From assembly GCA_018500075.1 (NCBI GenBank), contig JAHBAN010000040.1, positions 1 to 21,092 on the forward strand: a DNA stretch of 21,092 nucleotides. Reading direction: 5' to 3'. Below, piece after piece: positions 7,585-13,574 of the stretch (the stretch's first letter is position 1; each line of letters starts with the position of its first letter). The notes beneath the pieces are model-generated. The model searched no databases and was not told the DNA's origin. It saw only the letters and a list, made by a program, of their open reading frames with translations. Source of the DNA: Flavobacteriia bacterium (GTDB taxonomy: Bacteria > Bacteroidota > Bacteroidia > Flavobacteriales > Flavobacteriaceae). A program made the translations under genes and the position numbers.

Positions 7585-7734
7585 TTATTTGTATTTGCCG
7601 GTGTAGCTTGGCTCAACCGAGATCGGCGCAGGGTCGACCACAATATATTCATCATCAGGGGCCTTGTCGCCGCCACAAGCGGAAACCGTGACCACAAATC
7701 CAAGTGCGCAAAGGGCTTTAATCGTCTTAGACAT
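7585..7734 (-). CDS. 49-residue lipoprotein between pccB and pccA
   Basis: This short gene encodes 49 residues beginning MSKTIKALCALGFVVTVSAC. VSAC is a lipobox with the lipidated cysteine at residue 20; a glycine follows, so outer-membrane sorting is plausible. The mature part is only 30 residues, acidic and proline-rich (DKAPDDEYIVVDPAPISVEP) and ends SYTGKYK. The ATG at 7732-7734 follows AGGAG at a six-base spacing, and the TAA is at 7585-7587. No domain can be named. Comparable mini-lipoproteins with an xYTGKY ending are, to my memory, common at this position in Rhodobacteraceae. It reads through part of a longer frame on the same strand that looks spurious. Confidence 0.82.
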   Translation of the reverse strand: MSKTIKALCALGFVVTVSACGGDKAPDDEYIVVDPAPISVEPSYTGKYK

Positions 7735-7789
7735 ATCTTACTCCTGTCTTTTTGCTCTACCACGAACGGGGCTTTGCCCTCGTCCTGCC

Positions 7790-7801
7790 TCTCATATGAG
7801 A
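7790..7801. promoter_or_regulatory. 12-bp palindrome in the leader of the mini-lipoprotein gene
   Basis: TCTCATATGAGA is a perfect palindrome about 56 bases upstream of the mini-lipoprotein ATG. A TATAGT that could be a -10 element lies further upstream in the minus direction. The site could be an operator; the regulator is unknown. Confidence 0.35.
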
Positions 7802-7948
7802 TACCCGCCCAACCAAGGGCGTATGGGCGCACTATACCTGAAACCCGCCCCAAGCGATATGAAACAACCGCAAGCGCTCCGGGCTGTGACGGGAAAGTCG
7901 CAACCGGACGACCACGTGAACTCCGACCCTCAACATATTGTGTAGTCA

Positions 7949-8362
7949 TCAATATTCCTCCCATATGCAGGCCCCGTCCTTGAGCGAAAACACCTCAAAA
8001 AACTGCGTGGCCTCAGGGTCGGACTGGCCAAATTCGACCGCCCTGTCCGAATAGGAAATAACAATCCTCTCGATCGTCTGCGCCTGATCTGCGAGCCGGG
8101 GCAGCGCATATTGCGCACAGAGCACGCTAAAATCCTGCGCCAGACCCTCATAATCCGCCCCGCCCGCCTGCCCGATTTCGGGCACAACAAACCGAAACCG
8201 CGCATAGGTCAGCGCGCCATCGGGCTTCACCTCCACAAAGGCCTCCAAGAGCTGCGGCACCAGCCCGGAGGGCAGCTGTGGCAGATCGGTCGCGCGCAAA
8301 GGCAGGGCCAAAAGACCCAGCCCCGCACAGGCCAGCGCAGAAAGAGAGAGGAGCTTGCGCAT
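7949..8362 (-). CDS. Small exported protein, DUF6497-like
   Basis: The 137-residue product has a signal peptide (MRKLLSLSALACAGLGLLAL, likely cut near residue 24 at LRA-TD), so it should be periplasmic. The body (FVEVKPDGALTYARFRFVVP, AQDFSVLCAQYALPRL, RIVISYSDRAVEFGQSDPEA, TQFFEVFSLKDGACIWEEY) resembles the family annotated as DUF6497 in Rhodobacteraceae; that name is from memory and moderately sure. The ATG at 8360-8362 is chosen over the TTG just before it because AAGGG, overlapping the pccB stop, is six bases away. It follows pccB by nine bases and is almost surely co-transcribed with it. No function is known. Confidence 0.8.
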   Translation of the reverse strand: MRKLLSLSALACAGLGLLALPLRATDLPQLPSGLVPQLLEAFVEVKPDGALTYARFRFVVPEIGQAGGADYEGLAQDFSVLCAQYALPRLADQAQTIERIVISYSDRAVEFGQSDPEATQFFEVFSLKDGACIWEEY

Positions 8363-8371
8363 CAAAAGCCC

Positions 8372-9904
8372 TTACAGCGGAATGTTATCGTGCTTTTTCC
8401 ATGGGTTGCTCAACTGCTTGCCGCGCAGGCTGGCAAACGCACGGCTGACCCGCTTGCGGGTGCTATGTGGCATGATCACCTCGTCGATAAAGCCACGCTC
8501 GGCCGCCACAAACGGATTGGCAAAGCGCTCCTCATAATCCACCGCGTGCTGCGCGATCTTGTCAGCATCGCCCGCATCGGCGCGGTGGATGATCTCCGAG
8601 GCGCCCTTGGCCCCCATCACAGCAATCTCGGCGGTCGGCCAGGCATAGTTGAAATCGCCGCGCAAATGCTTGGAGGCCATCACATCATACGCGCCGCCAT
8701 AGGCCTTGCGCGTGATCACAGTGACCTTGGGCACAGTGGCCTCGCCATAAGCAAACAAGAGCTTGGCCCCGTGCTTGATCACCCCACCATATTCCTGGCT
8801 GGTCCCCGGCAAAAATCCGGGCACATCGACCAAGGTGAGGATCGGAATATCAAAGCAATCACAAAAGCGCACAAAACGGGCCGCCTTGCGTGAGCTGTCA
8901 ATATCGAGCACCCCGGCCAAAACCATCGGCTGGTTGGCCACAACCCCGACACTGCGCCCCTCAAGGCGGATGAAGCCGGTGATGATATTGGCCGCAAAAT
9001 CCTTCTGGATCTCGTAAAAATCGCCCTCATCCGCCAGTTTGAGGATCAATTCCTTCATATCATAAGGCTGGTTCGGATTTTCGGGGATCAGCGTATCAAG
9101 ACTTGGCTCCGCACGGCCCGGCTCGTCAAAAAACGGGCGCACCGGCGGTTTTTCGCGGTTGGAGAGCGGCAAAAAGTCGACCAGACGGCGCACCTCGGCC
9201 AAAGCCTCCACATCATTCTCAAACGCACCATCCGCAACAGATGATTTCTTGGTATGGGTCGACGCCCCGCCAAGCTCCTCGGCTGTGACAACCTCGTTTG
9301 TCACCGTCTTCACAACGTCAGGCCCCGTCACAAACATATAGGAGCTGTCTTTGACCATAAAAATAAAGTCCGTCATGGCCGGCGAATAGACCGCCCCGCC
9401 CGCGCATGGCCCCATGATCAAGCTGATCTGCGGCACAACGCCCGAGGCCATAATGTTGCGCTGGAAGACTTCGGCATAGCCCGCAAGACTGGCCACCCCT
9501 TCCTGAATACGCGCCCCGCCTGAATCGTTGATCCCGATCACCGGCGCGCCGTTTTGCAGCGCCATATCCATAATCTTGCAAATCTTTTCCGCGTTTGTTT
9601 CCGACAAAGAGCCGCCAAACACAGTGAAATCCTGCGAAAAGACATAAACCATCCGGCCATTGACCGTGCCCCAACCCGTGATCACACCGTCACCGGCCGG
9701 CTTTTGCTGCTCCATGCCAAAATCGGTGCAGCGATGGGTTTTGAACATATCAAACTCTTCGAAGCTGCCCTCATCCAGCAGGAGTTCGACCCGCTCGCGC
9801 GCCGTCAACTTGCCTTTGCTGTGCTGCGCGGCAATACGTTTCTCGCCACCGCCCTGACGGGCCTGCGCGCGGTGCTCTTCGAGCTTTTGAAGAATGTCTT
9901 TCAT
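8372..9904 (-). CDS. pccB: Propionyl-CoA carboxylase, carboxyltransferase beta subunit
   Basis: The 510-residue product moves the carboxyl group from biotin on PccA to propionyl-CoA, giving (S)-methylmalonyl-CoA. It has the two crotonase-fold halves of the carboxyltransferase family: the N-half with NDSGGARIQEGVASLAGY (126-143) and GPCAGGAVYSPAMTDF (165-180), and the C-half with VDVPGFLPGTSQEYGG, ITRKAYGGAYDVM and the C-terminal PHSTRKRVSRAF. Length is normal. An in-frame ATG 20 codons upstream exists, but the start at 9904 (MKDILQKLEEHR) is preferred because AAGGGGGG lies six bases before it and family members begin there. It heads the cluster. PccR-type sites lie upstream. Confidence 0.97.
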   Translation of the reverse strand: MKDILQKLEEHRAQARQGGGEKRIAAQHSKGKLTARERVELLLDEGSFEEFDMFKTHRCTDFGMEQQKPAGDGVITGWGTVNGRMVYVFSQDFTVFGGSLSETNAEKICKIMDMALQNGAPVIGINDSGGARIQEGVASLAGYAEVFQRNIMASGVVPQISLIMGPCAGGAVYSPAMTDFIFMVKDSSYMFVTGPDVVKTVTNEVVTAEELGGASTHTKKSSVADGAFENDVEALAEVRRLVDFLPLSNREKPPVRPFFDEPGRAEPSLDTLIPENPNQPYDMKELILKLADEGDFYEIQKDFAANIITGFIRLEGRSVGVVANQPMVLAGVLDIDSSRKAARFVRFCDCFDIPILTLVDVPGFLPGTSQEYGGVIKHGAKLLFAYGEATVPKVTVITRKAYGGAYDVMASKHLRGDFNYAWPTAEIAVMGAKGASEIIHRADAGDADKIAQHAVDYEERFANPFVAAERGFIDEVIMPHSTRKRVSRAFASLRGKQLSNPWKKHDNIPL

Positions 9905-9929
9905 AGGATGCCCCCCTTTGGTTTGGCCC

Positions 9930-9958
9930 TGTATACTGTCACAACAGCGACACACAAA
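9930..9958 (-). promoter_or_regulatory. Candidate pccB promoter
   Basis: Read on the minus strand, a TATACA -10 (9930-9935) follows TTGTGT (9952-9957, 16-base spacer) or TTTGTG (9953-9958, 17-base spacer). The match to consensus is partial. A weak -35 with regulator sites just upstream would fit an activated promoter. Confidence 0.4.
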
Positions 9959-9968
9959 GGCCAAACCA

Positions 9969-9987
9969 GCAAATTTGCAAATATTTG
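9969..9987. promoter_or_regulatory. PccR-type operator upstream of pccB
   Basis: TTTGCAAA is perfect at 9974-9981. It is flanked by GCAAA (9969-9973) and TTTG (9984-9987), which make overlapping palindromes GCAAATTTGC and CAAATATTTG. A weaker AATGCAAA lies at 10014-10021. In Rhodobacter sphaeroides the reported PccR motif is TTTGCAAA-N4-TTTGCAAA ahead of pccB; here only one copy is perfect and the spacing differs. The site is upstream of the candidate -35, as expected for an activator. Confidence 0.7.
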
Positions 9988-10069
9988 TCAGAATAATTTC
10001 AGCTAATTGAATAAATGCAAATCGTCTTACCCGACGCCCCGTCTGCGCCGGACAATCTGGACATCACAA

Positions 10070-10094
10070 ATGATCAGGCCTAGGGCTAGATCAT
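10070..10094. promoter_or_regulatory. Imperfect palindrome across the MFS gene start
   Basis: ATGATC (10070-10075) and GATCAT (10089-10094) are inverted arms, with further GCC/GGC pairing towards the centre at 10082. It covers the ribosome binding site (TAGGG) and the ATG at 10093, so a repressor or an RNA hairpin here could block expression. No known motif is recognised. Confidence 0.35.
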
Positions 10095-11307
10095 GCAGCA
10101 GCCTTTGCCGAGTCGTTTGTTTGATCGGACGACACCACCCCATATCTTCACTCTGGTCAGCCTCGCGGGCCTCTCTGCCTTGGCAATGAATATCTTCTTG
10201 CCCTCGCTCGGCGGCATGACGGCCTATTTCCAGACCGATTACGCCTTTATGCAGCTCTCGGTTGCGCTCTATCTCGCGATCAACGGCTTCTTACAGCTCT
10301 TCATCGGGCCGATCTCCGACAAATACGGCCGCCGCGCCGTAATCCTATGGGGCCTTGGCCTGTTCAATCTCGCAACCCTTGGCTGCTTGCTGGCCTCCAG
10401 CGCCGAAATCTTCATGCTGTTTCGGATGTTTCAGGCGGTGATTGCGGTTGCCATGGTCCTCGCCCGCGCGGTCGTGCGCGACATCTACCCTCAAGATCAG
10501 GCCGCCTCGATGATCGGCTATGTCGCAATGGGAATGTCCCTTGTCCCGATGATCGCCCCGGCGATCGGCGGCTTGCTTGAGGTCTGGTATGGCTGGCACG
10601 CGAGCTTCGTTATGCTGCTCGGCTTTGGGGTGCTGCTTTATGCCATCACATGGTTTGACCTCGCCGAAACCGCGCCCCCCAGCAGCAACAGCCTCGGCCA
10701 ACAGTTCGCAGAATACCCCGAACTGCTCACATCGCCCCGCTTCTGGGGCTATTGCATGGCCTCCGCCTTCTCCTCGGGGGCCTTTTTTGCCTATCTCGGC
10801 GGCGCGCCCTTCGTGGGCGAGCAGGTCTATGGCCTCAGCCCCGACGAGCTTGGCCTCTACTTCGCCGCCCCGGGCCTTGGCTATTTCATCGGTAATTTTA
10901 TAACAGCCCGTTTTTCCGCCCGCGTCGGCGTCAATCCGATGATCTTCTGGGGCAATGTGATCTGCGCCGCCTCCCTTGCCCCGGCCCTCCTGCTCAGCCT
11001 CGCAGGGGCCGGCTCTCCGGCCGCCTTCTTCGGCTGCGTGGTCTTCCTCGGCGTGGGCAACGGCATGGTGATCCCCAACGCACAGGCAGGAATGCTCTCG
11101 GTGCGCCCCCATCTCGCCGGCACCGCCTCAGGCCTTGGCAGCGCCATCATGATCGGCGGCGGCGCCGCCCTCTCCGCCGCAGCGGGCGCCCTGCTACACC
11201 CCGGCGCCTCCGACCTGCCGCTGATCGTGCTCATGACACTCTGCTGCGTCGCCGCCCTCGGCGTCATCCTCCTTGTCATGCGCCGCGAACGCCGCTTGCG
11301 CCTCTGA
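10093..11307 (+). CDS. MFS multidrug exporter, Bcr/CflA type
   Basis: The 404-residue product is a membrane protein with about twelve hydrophobic segments and should use the proton gradient to export small molecules. MFS motif A is GPISDKYGRR (72-81), between the second and third helices. The opening (LAGLSALAMNIFLPSLGGM), the antiporter-like ARAVVRDIYP, and SMIGYVAMGMSLVPMIAPAI are characteristic of the Bcr/CflA drug-resistance branch, whose members export drugs such as bicyclomycin or florfenicol; the real substrate here cannot be read. The ATG has AGGG seven bases upstream. It diverges from pccB across about 190 bases that hold the PccR-type sites, so regulation from that spacer is possible. 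The tandem hairpin array follows its stop. Confidence 0.9.
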   Translation: MQQPLPSRLFDRTTPPHIFTLVSLAGLSALAMNIFLPSLGGMTAYFQTDYAFMQLSVALYLAINGFLQLFIGPISDKYGRRAVILWGLGLFNLATLGCLLASSAEIFMLFRMFQAVIAVAMVLARAVVRDIYPQDQAASMIGYVAMGMSLVPMIAPAIGGLLEVWYGWHASFVMLLGFGVLLYAITWFDLAETAPPSSNSLGQQFAEYPELLTSPRFWGYCMASAFSSGAFFAYLGGAPFVGEQVYGLSPDELGLYFAAPGLGYFIGNFITARFSARVGVNPMIFWGNVICAASLAPALLLSLAGAGSPAAFFGCVVFLGVGNGMVIPNAQAGMLSVRPHLAGTASGLGSAIMIGGGAALSAAAGALLHPGASDLPLIVLMTLCCVAALGVILLVMRRERRLRL

Positions 11308-11320
11308 ACTTGTGCTTCCT

Positions 11321-11342
11321 CTTTCCGGAAATATCCCGGGGG
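11321..11342 (+). repeat. Box of the composite element, copy C
   Basis: CTTTCCGGAAATATCCCGGG and two more G match the box of copies A and B (CTTTCC..AAATATCC.. then a G run). Here TTTCCGGAAA is itself a perfect palindrome. It starts 13 bases after the MFS stop codon and leads directly into the tandem hairpin array, in place of the two hairpins seen in copies A and B. Confidence 0.6.
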
Positions 11343-11515
11343 TGTGGGGGCTGGCCCCCACTTAAACCTGCGTGTGGGGGCTGGCCCCCACCTAAACCAG
11401 CGCGTGGGGGCTGGCCCCCACTTAAACCTGCGCGTGGCGGCTGGCCCCCACCAAACCTGCGCGTGGCGGCTGGCCCCCACCTAAACCAGCGTGTAGCGGC
11501 CAGCCCCCTCAAGCG
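11341..11515. repeat. Array of six tandem 30-bp hairpin units
   Basis: Units start at 11341, 11371, 11401, 11431 (29 bp), 11460 and 11490 (partial). Each carries GTGGGGGC-TG-GCCCCCAC, an 18-base hairpin with an 8-bp stem and two-base loop, followed by a spacer alternating between CTTAAACCTG and CCTAAACCAG types. Hairpins are perfect in units 1-3 (11344-11361, 11374-11391, 11404-11421), have one stem mismatch in units 4-5, and are degraded in unit 6. The array lies between the MFS gene and the pccR promoter and may act as a terminator or message stabiliser for the MFS gene; that is inferred. Confidence 0.9.
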
Positions 11516-11564
11516 GTCGGATTTTCGCGCAGCGAAAAGTCGAAACCGCGCTTGCCACAACCTC

Positions 11565-11602
11565 TTTGCAAAGGCACAGTCTCCCTATAGCTAAGTTGCA
11601 AA
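11565..11602. promoter_or_regulatory. PccR-type operators and likely -10 of pccR
   Basis: A perfect TTTGCAAA (11565-11572) and a one-mismatch GTTGCAAA (11595-11602) have centres 30 bp apart and flank TATAGC (11586-11591), a possible -10 element. The second site ends 15 bases before the pccR ATG. The arrangement suggests PccR represses its own gene; this is inferred from position. Confidence 0.6.
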
Positions 11603-11617
11603 CCAAGGGAGAGGCCC

Positions 11618-13009
11618 ATGCCCCAGCAAAAACTCTACGCAGGTGCCAAACTGCGCGAAACGCGCACCCGCCTCGGCCTCACCCAAAAAGACTTCGCCCA
11701 AAAGCTCGGCGTGTCCCTGCCCTATCTCAACCAGATGGAAAACAACAAACGCCCGGTCTCCACAACCGTGGTGCTCGGGCTGGCGCAGGAGTTCGGCTTT
11801 GATGTGACCGAGCTGACCTCGGCCGACAGCGAGCGGCTGGTCTCGGATATGCGCGAGGCCATGGCCGATCCGATCTTTGCCGATGATCCGCCCCCGCTGG
11901 CCGATCTGCGCCTGACAGCCTCCAATGCCCCGGGGCTTGCGCGCGCCTTTCTGGCCCTGCACAACGCCTACCGCCAGACCCACGAGCGCCTCGCCTCGCT
12001 TGACGAAGCCCTTGGCCGCGAAGACGCCCGCCCCCAAGCCAGCCCTTGGGATGAGGTGCGCGATTTCTTCCACTATTGTGACAATTACATCGACGCCGTC
12101 GATCGCGCCGCCGAGCATTTCGCCGCCCAAAGCGAAGACATCCGCCAAACCGCCGTGCGCGCCCTGCGCGACGAGGGCATCACTGTGCACGAGCTGGACC
12201 GTGCCGAGCTGCGCAACTTTGACCGCGAAACCCGCACCCTCACCCTCTCGACCCGCGCCAGCCCGGGCACCCGCACCTTCCAACTGCTGCTCCAGCTCGC
12301 GCTGCTCAAACAAGACAAGCTCATTGACGCCACGCTCGATCTGGCCCGCTTTCACTCGGCCGAGGCGCGCACCATCGCCAAAATCGGCCTCGCCAATTAT
12401 TTCGCCGGCGCGGCCCTCATGCCCTATACCGCCTTTCTCGCCGCCGCCCGCGAAACGCGCCACGACCTCGAAAGGCTCGCCCGCCGTTTTGGCGCCTCGA
12501 TCGAACAGGTCGCCCACCGCCTCTCGACGCTCCAGCGCCCGGGGGCCAAAGGCGTGCCGTTCTTTTTCGTGCGCGTCGATCAAGCCGGCACCATCACCAA
12601 GCGCCACTCCGCCACACGGCTGCAATTTGCCCGCTTTGGCGGCGCTTGCCCGCTCTGGAACGTGCACAGCGCCTTTGAAACACCGGGTCGCTTTCTGCGC
12701 CAGCTCGCCGAAACGCCCGATGGGGTGCGCTATATCTCGATCGCGCGGGATGTGAGCAAAACAGGCGGCCAGTTTGGCGCTCCGACCCGCCGCTTCGCCA
12801 TCGCCCTGGGCTGCGAAGTGACCCACGCCGGCGATATCGTCTATGCCGACGGGCTGGATGTCAGCGAACGCCAGAGCTTTGAGCCGATCGGCATTTCCTG
12901 CCGTATCTGCGAGCGCACCAACTGTCACCAGCGCTCCGTGCCCCCGCTCGAACGCCGCCTGACCATCAATCCCGACAGCCGGGGCATCCTGCCCTATGAA
13001 GTCGGCTGA
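11618..13009 (+). CDS. pccR: Short-chain fatty acyl-CoA regulator (ScfR family), PccR
   Basis: The 463-residue product is a transcription factor of the PccR/RamB type, which responds to acyl-CoA esters and controls propionyl-CoA carboxylase genes. The N-terminus is an XRE-type helix-turn-helix (LTQKDFAQKLGVSLPYLNQM, 21-40, then ENNKRPVS). The long C-terminal part has the features of the DUF2083 region, ending ALGCEVTHAGDIVYADGLD and GISCRICERTNCHQRS, with Cys428, Cys431 and Cys436 possibly binding metal. AGGGAGAGG precedes the ATG. It is close to pccB, and TTTGCAAA sites stand ahead of both genes, which supports the assignment. Work on Rhodobacter sphaeroides PccR established its need for pccB induction during growth on propionate or acetate. 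Confidence 0.92.
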   Translation: MPQQKLYAGAKLRETRTRLGLTQKDFAQKLGVSLPYLNQMENNKRPVSTTVVLGLAQEFGFDVTELTSADSERLVSDMREAMADPIFADDPPPLADLRLTASNAPGLARAFLALHNAYRQTHERLASLDEALGREDARPQASPWDEVRDFFHYCDNYIDAVDRAAEHFAAQSEDIRQTAVRALRDEGITVHELDRAELRNFDRETRTLTLSTRASPGTRTFQLLLQLALLKQDKLIDATLDLARFHSAEARTIAKIGLANYFAGAALMPYTAFLAAARETRHDLERLARRFGASIEQVAHRLSTLQRPGAKGVPFFFVRVDQAGTITKRHSATRLQFARFGGACPLWNVHSAFETPGRFLRQLAETPDGVRYISIARDVSKTGGQFGAPTRRFAIALGCEVTHAGDIVYADGLDVSERQSFEPIGISCRICERTNCHQRSVPPLERRLTINPDSRGILPYEVG

Positions 13010-13029
13010 TCATTCCGCTCAAGAGCAAA

Positions 13030-13054
13030 GGGCGGCAGATCGCCTCCGCCGCCC
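13030..13054 (+). terminator. Stem-loop after pccR, possible terminator
   Basis: GGGCGGC (13030-13036) pairs perfectly with GCCGCCC (13048-13054), 20 bases after the pccR stop and between two convergent genes. No T run follows directly, so it is not a classical Rho-independent terminator in the plus direction. Confidence 0.4.
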
Positions 13055-13061
13055 CCTCTGG

Positions 13062-13087
13062 CCTGACAAAAAAAACCTGACAAAAAA
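13062..13087 (-). repeat. Tandem CCTGAC-A(n) repeat after the YdcH-like gene
   Basis: CCTGAC followed by eight A (13062-13075) is repeated at once as CCTGAC followed by six A (13076-13087). On the minus strand these are two T runs just after the YdcH-like stop, as expected for a terminator tail, though the hairpin before them is weak. Confidence 0.4.
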
Positions 13088-13091
13088 CGCC

Positions 13092-13328
13092 CTAGGCCGA
13101 TAACATCTTGTAAATTTCGTCTTTCAAAGCCGCCCGTGTTTTGCGCAGCCCCTCCTCGTTAAACTGATCGGTCGGTTCCACATTGGTCTCCGCGCGGTGC
13201 ACCGCACGGTTCACATCGTGATACTCCTGCGCCAGCTTGGCAAAATGCGCATTGGCGGCTTTCATCTCGGTCATCTTCGCCGCAAACTCGGGAAATTCCT
13301 CGTGCAGCTCATGGGGTGTGTTTGACAT
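13092..13328 (-). CDS. Small YdcH/DUF465-like protein
   Basis: The 78-residue product starts MSNTPHELHEEFPEFAAKMT and continues with ANAHFAKLAQEYHDVNRAVH and LRKTRAALKDEIYKML. This is the pattern of the DUF465 (YdcH) family: short, highly charged helical proteins predicted to form a coiled-coil hairpin. The molecular function of the family is not established. The ATG at 13326-13328 is chosen over an in-frame one at 13352 because AGGAG lies six bases before it and family members begin with this stretch. A perfect FNR-type box is centred 64 bases upstream of the ATG, suggesting oxygen-responsive expression. It is convergent with pccR. Confidence 0.88.
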   Translation of the reverse strand: MSNTPHELHEEFPEFAAKMTEMKAANAHFAKLAQEYHDVNRAVHRAETNVEPTDQFNEEGLRKTRAALKDEIYKMLSA

Positions 13329-13385
13329 TCTGGTCTCCTGATCCTGTGTCAAAGCTGACGCTAAAGCGCAACGCCCCGCTGCACT

Positions 13386-13399
13386 TTGATCATGATCAA
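13386..13399 (-). promoter_or_regulatory. FNR/FnrL-type binding site
   Basis: TTGATCATGATCAA is a perfect palindrome and an exact match to the FNR consensus TTGAT-N4-ATCAA. Reading towards the YdcH-like gene, a possible -10 (TTTAGC, 13360-13365) is centred 30 bp downstream of the box centre. This is the spacing of class II activation with the box at about -41.5. The -10 match is weak. Confidence 0.72.
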
Positions 13400-13455
13400 T
13401 AAATCCGCGCTTTGCGCCCCTTTCTCACAATCGAGACCCAAAGGCTGTCAGAGCG

Positions 13456-13538
13456 CTCTCCCCCCTTTTCTTTTCCAGAAAATATCCTGGGGGGAGAGGC
13501 CAAGCCGCAGGCTTGGCCTTCGGGGGGCAAAGCCCCCC
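13456..13538. repeat. Composite intergenic element, copy B
   Basis: The box CTTTTCCAGAAAATATCCTG is followed by hairpin 1, AGGCCAAGCC-GCA-GGCTTGGCCT (13497-13519, a perfect 10-bp stem). Hairpin 2 is GGGGGGC-AAA-GCCCCCC (13522-13538). An outer pair CTCTCCCCCC (13456-13465) and GGGGGGAGAG (13489-13498) also matches perfectly and competes with hairpin 1. The element lies 36 bases downstream of the nuclease stop on the minus strand. Order and hairpin core match copy A at 381-458. Confidence 0.72.
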
Positions 13539-13574
13539 TTCCAAACCGCTGCGATCCAGCGCCCGCGGCACGCT

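Noticed and set aside
7497..7964. 155-residue minus-strand frame with a GGAGGA before an internal ATG
   Set aside because: The GGAGGA simply encodes the Trp-Glu-Glu end of the upstream exported protein. The frame covers the whole mini-lipoprotein gene, which has a better case (lipobox, ribosome binding site).
11341..11515. CRISPR array
   Set aside because: Units are head to tail with no unique spacers of constant length, and no cas genes are present.
11276..11560. Repeat-peptide frames (WGPAPTRRF-like or GGWPPLKPA-like) in the tandem array
   Set aside because: The 30-bp unit is a multiple of three, so frames stay open on both strands by chance. There is no ribosome binding site, and the conserved feature is the hairpin.
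11591..12928. 445-residue minus-strand frame opposite pccR
   Set aside because: Glycine- and alanine-rich low-complexity antisense shadow; the plus strand encodes a recognisable regulator. 18115-19089 and 19071-20045 are rejected for the same reason against choX and choW.
13092..13352. Longer start for the YdcH-like protein at 13352
   Set aside because: The eight extra residues lie upstream of a good AGGAG-ATG and do not fit the family N-terminus.
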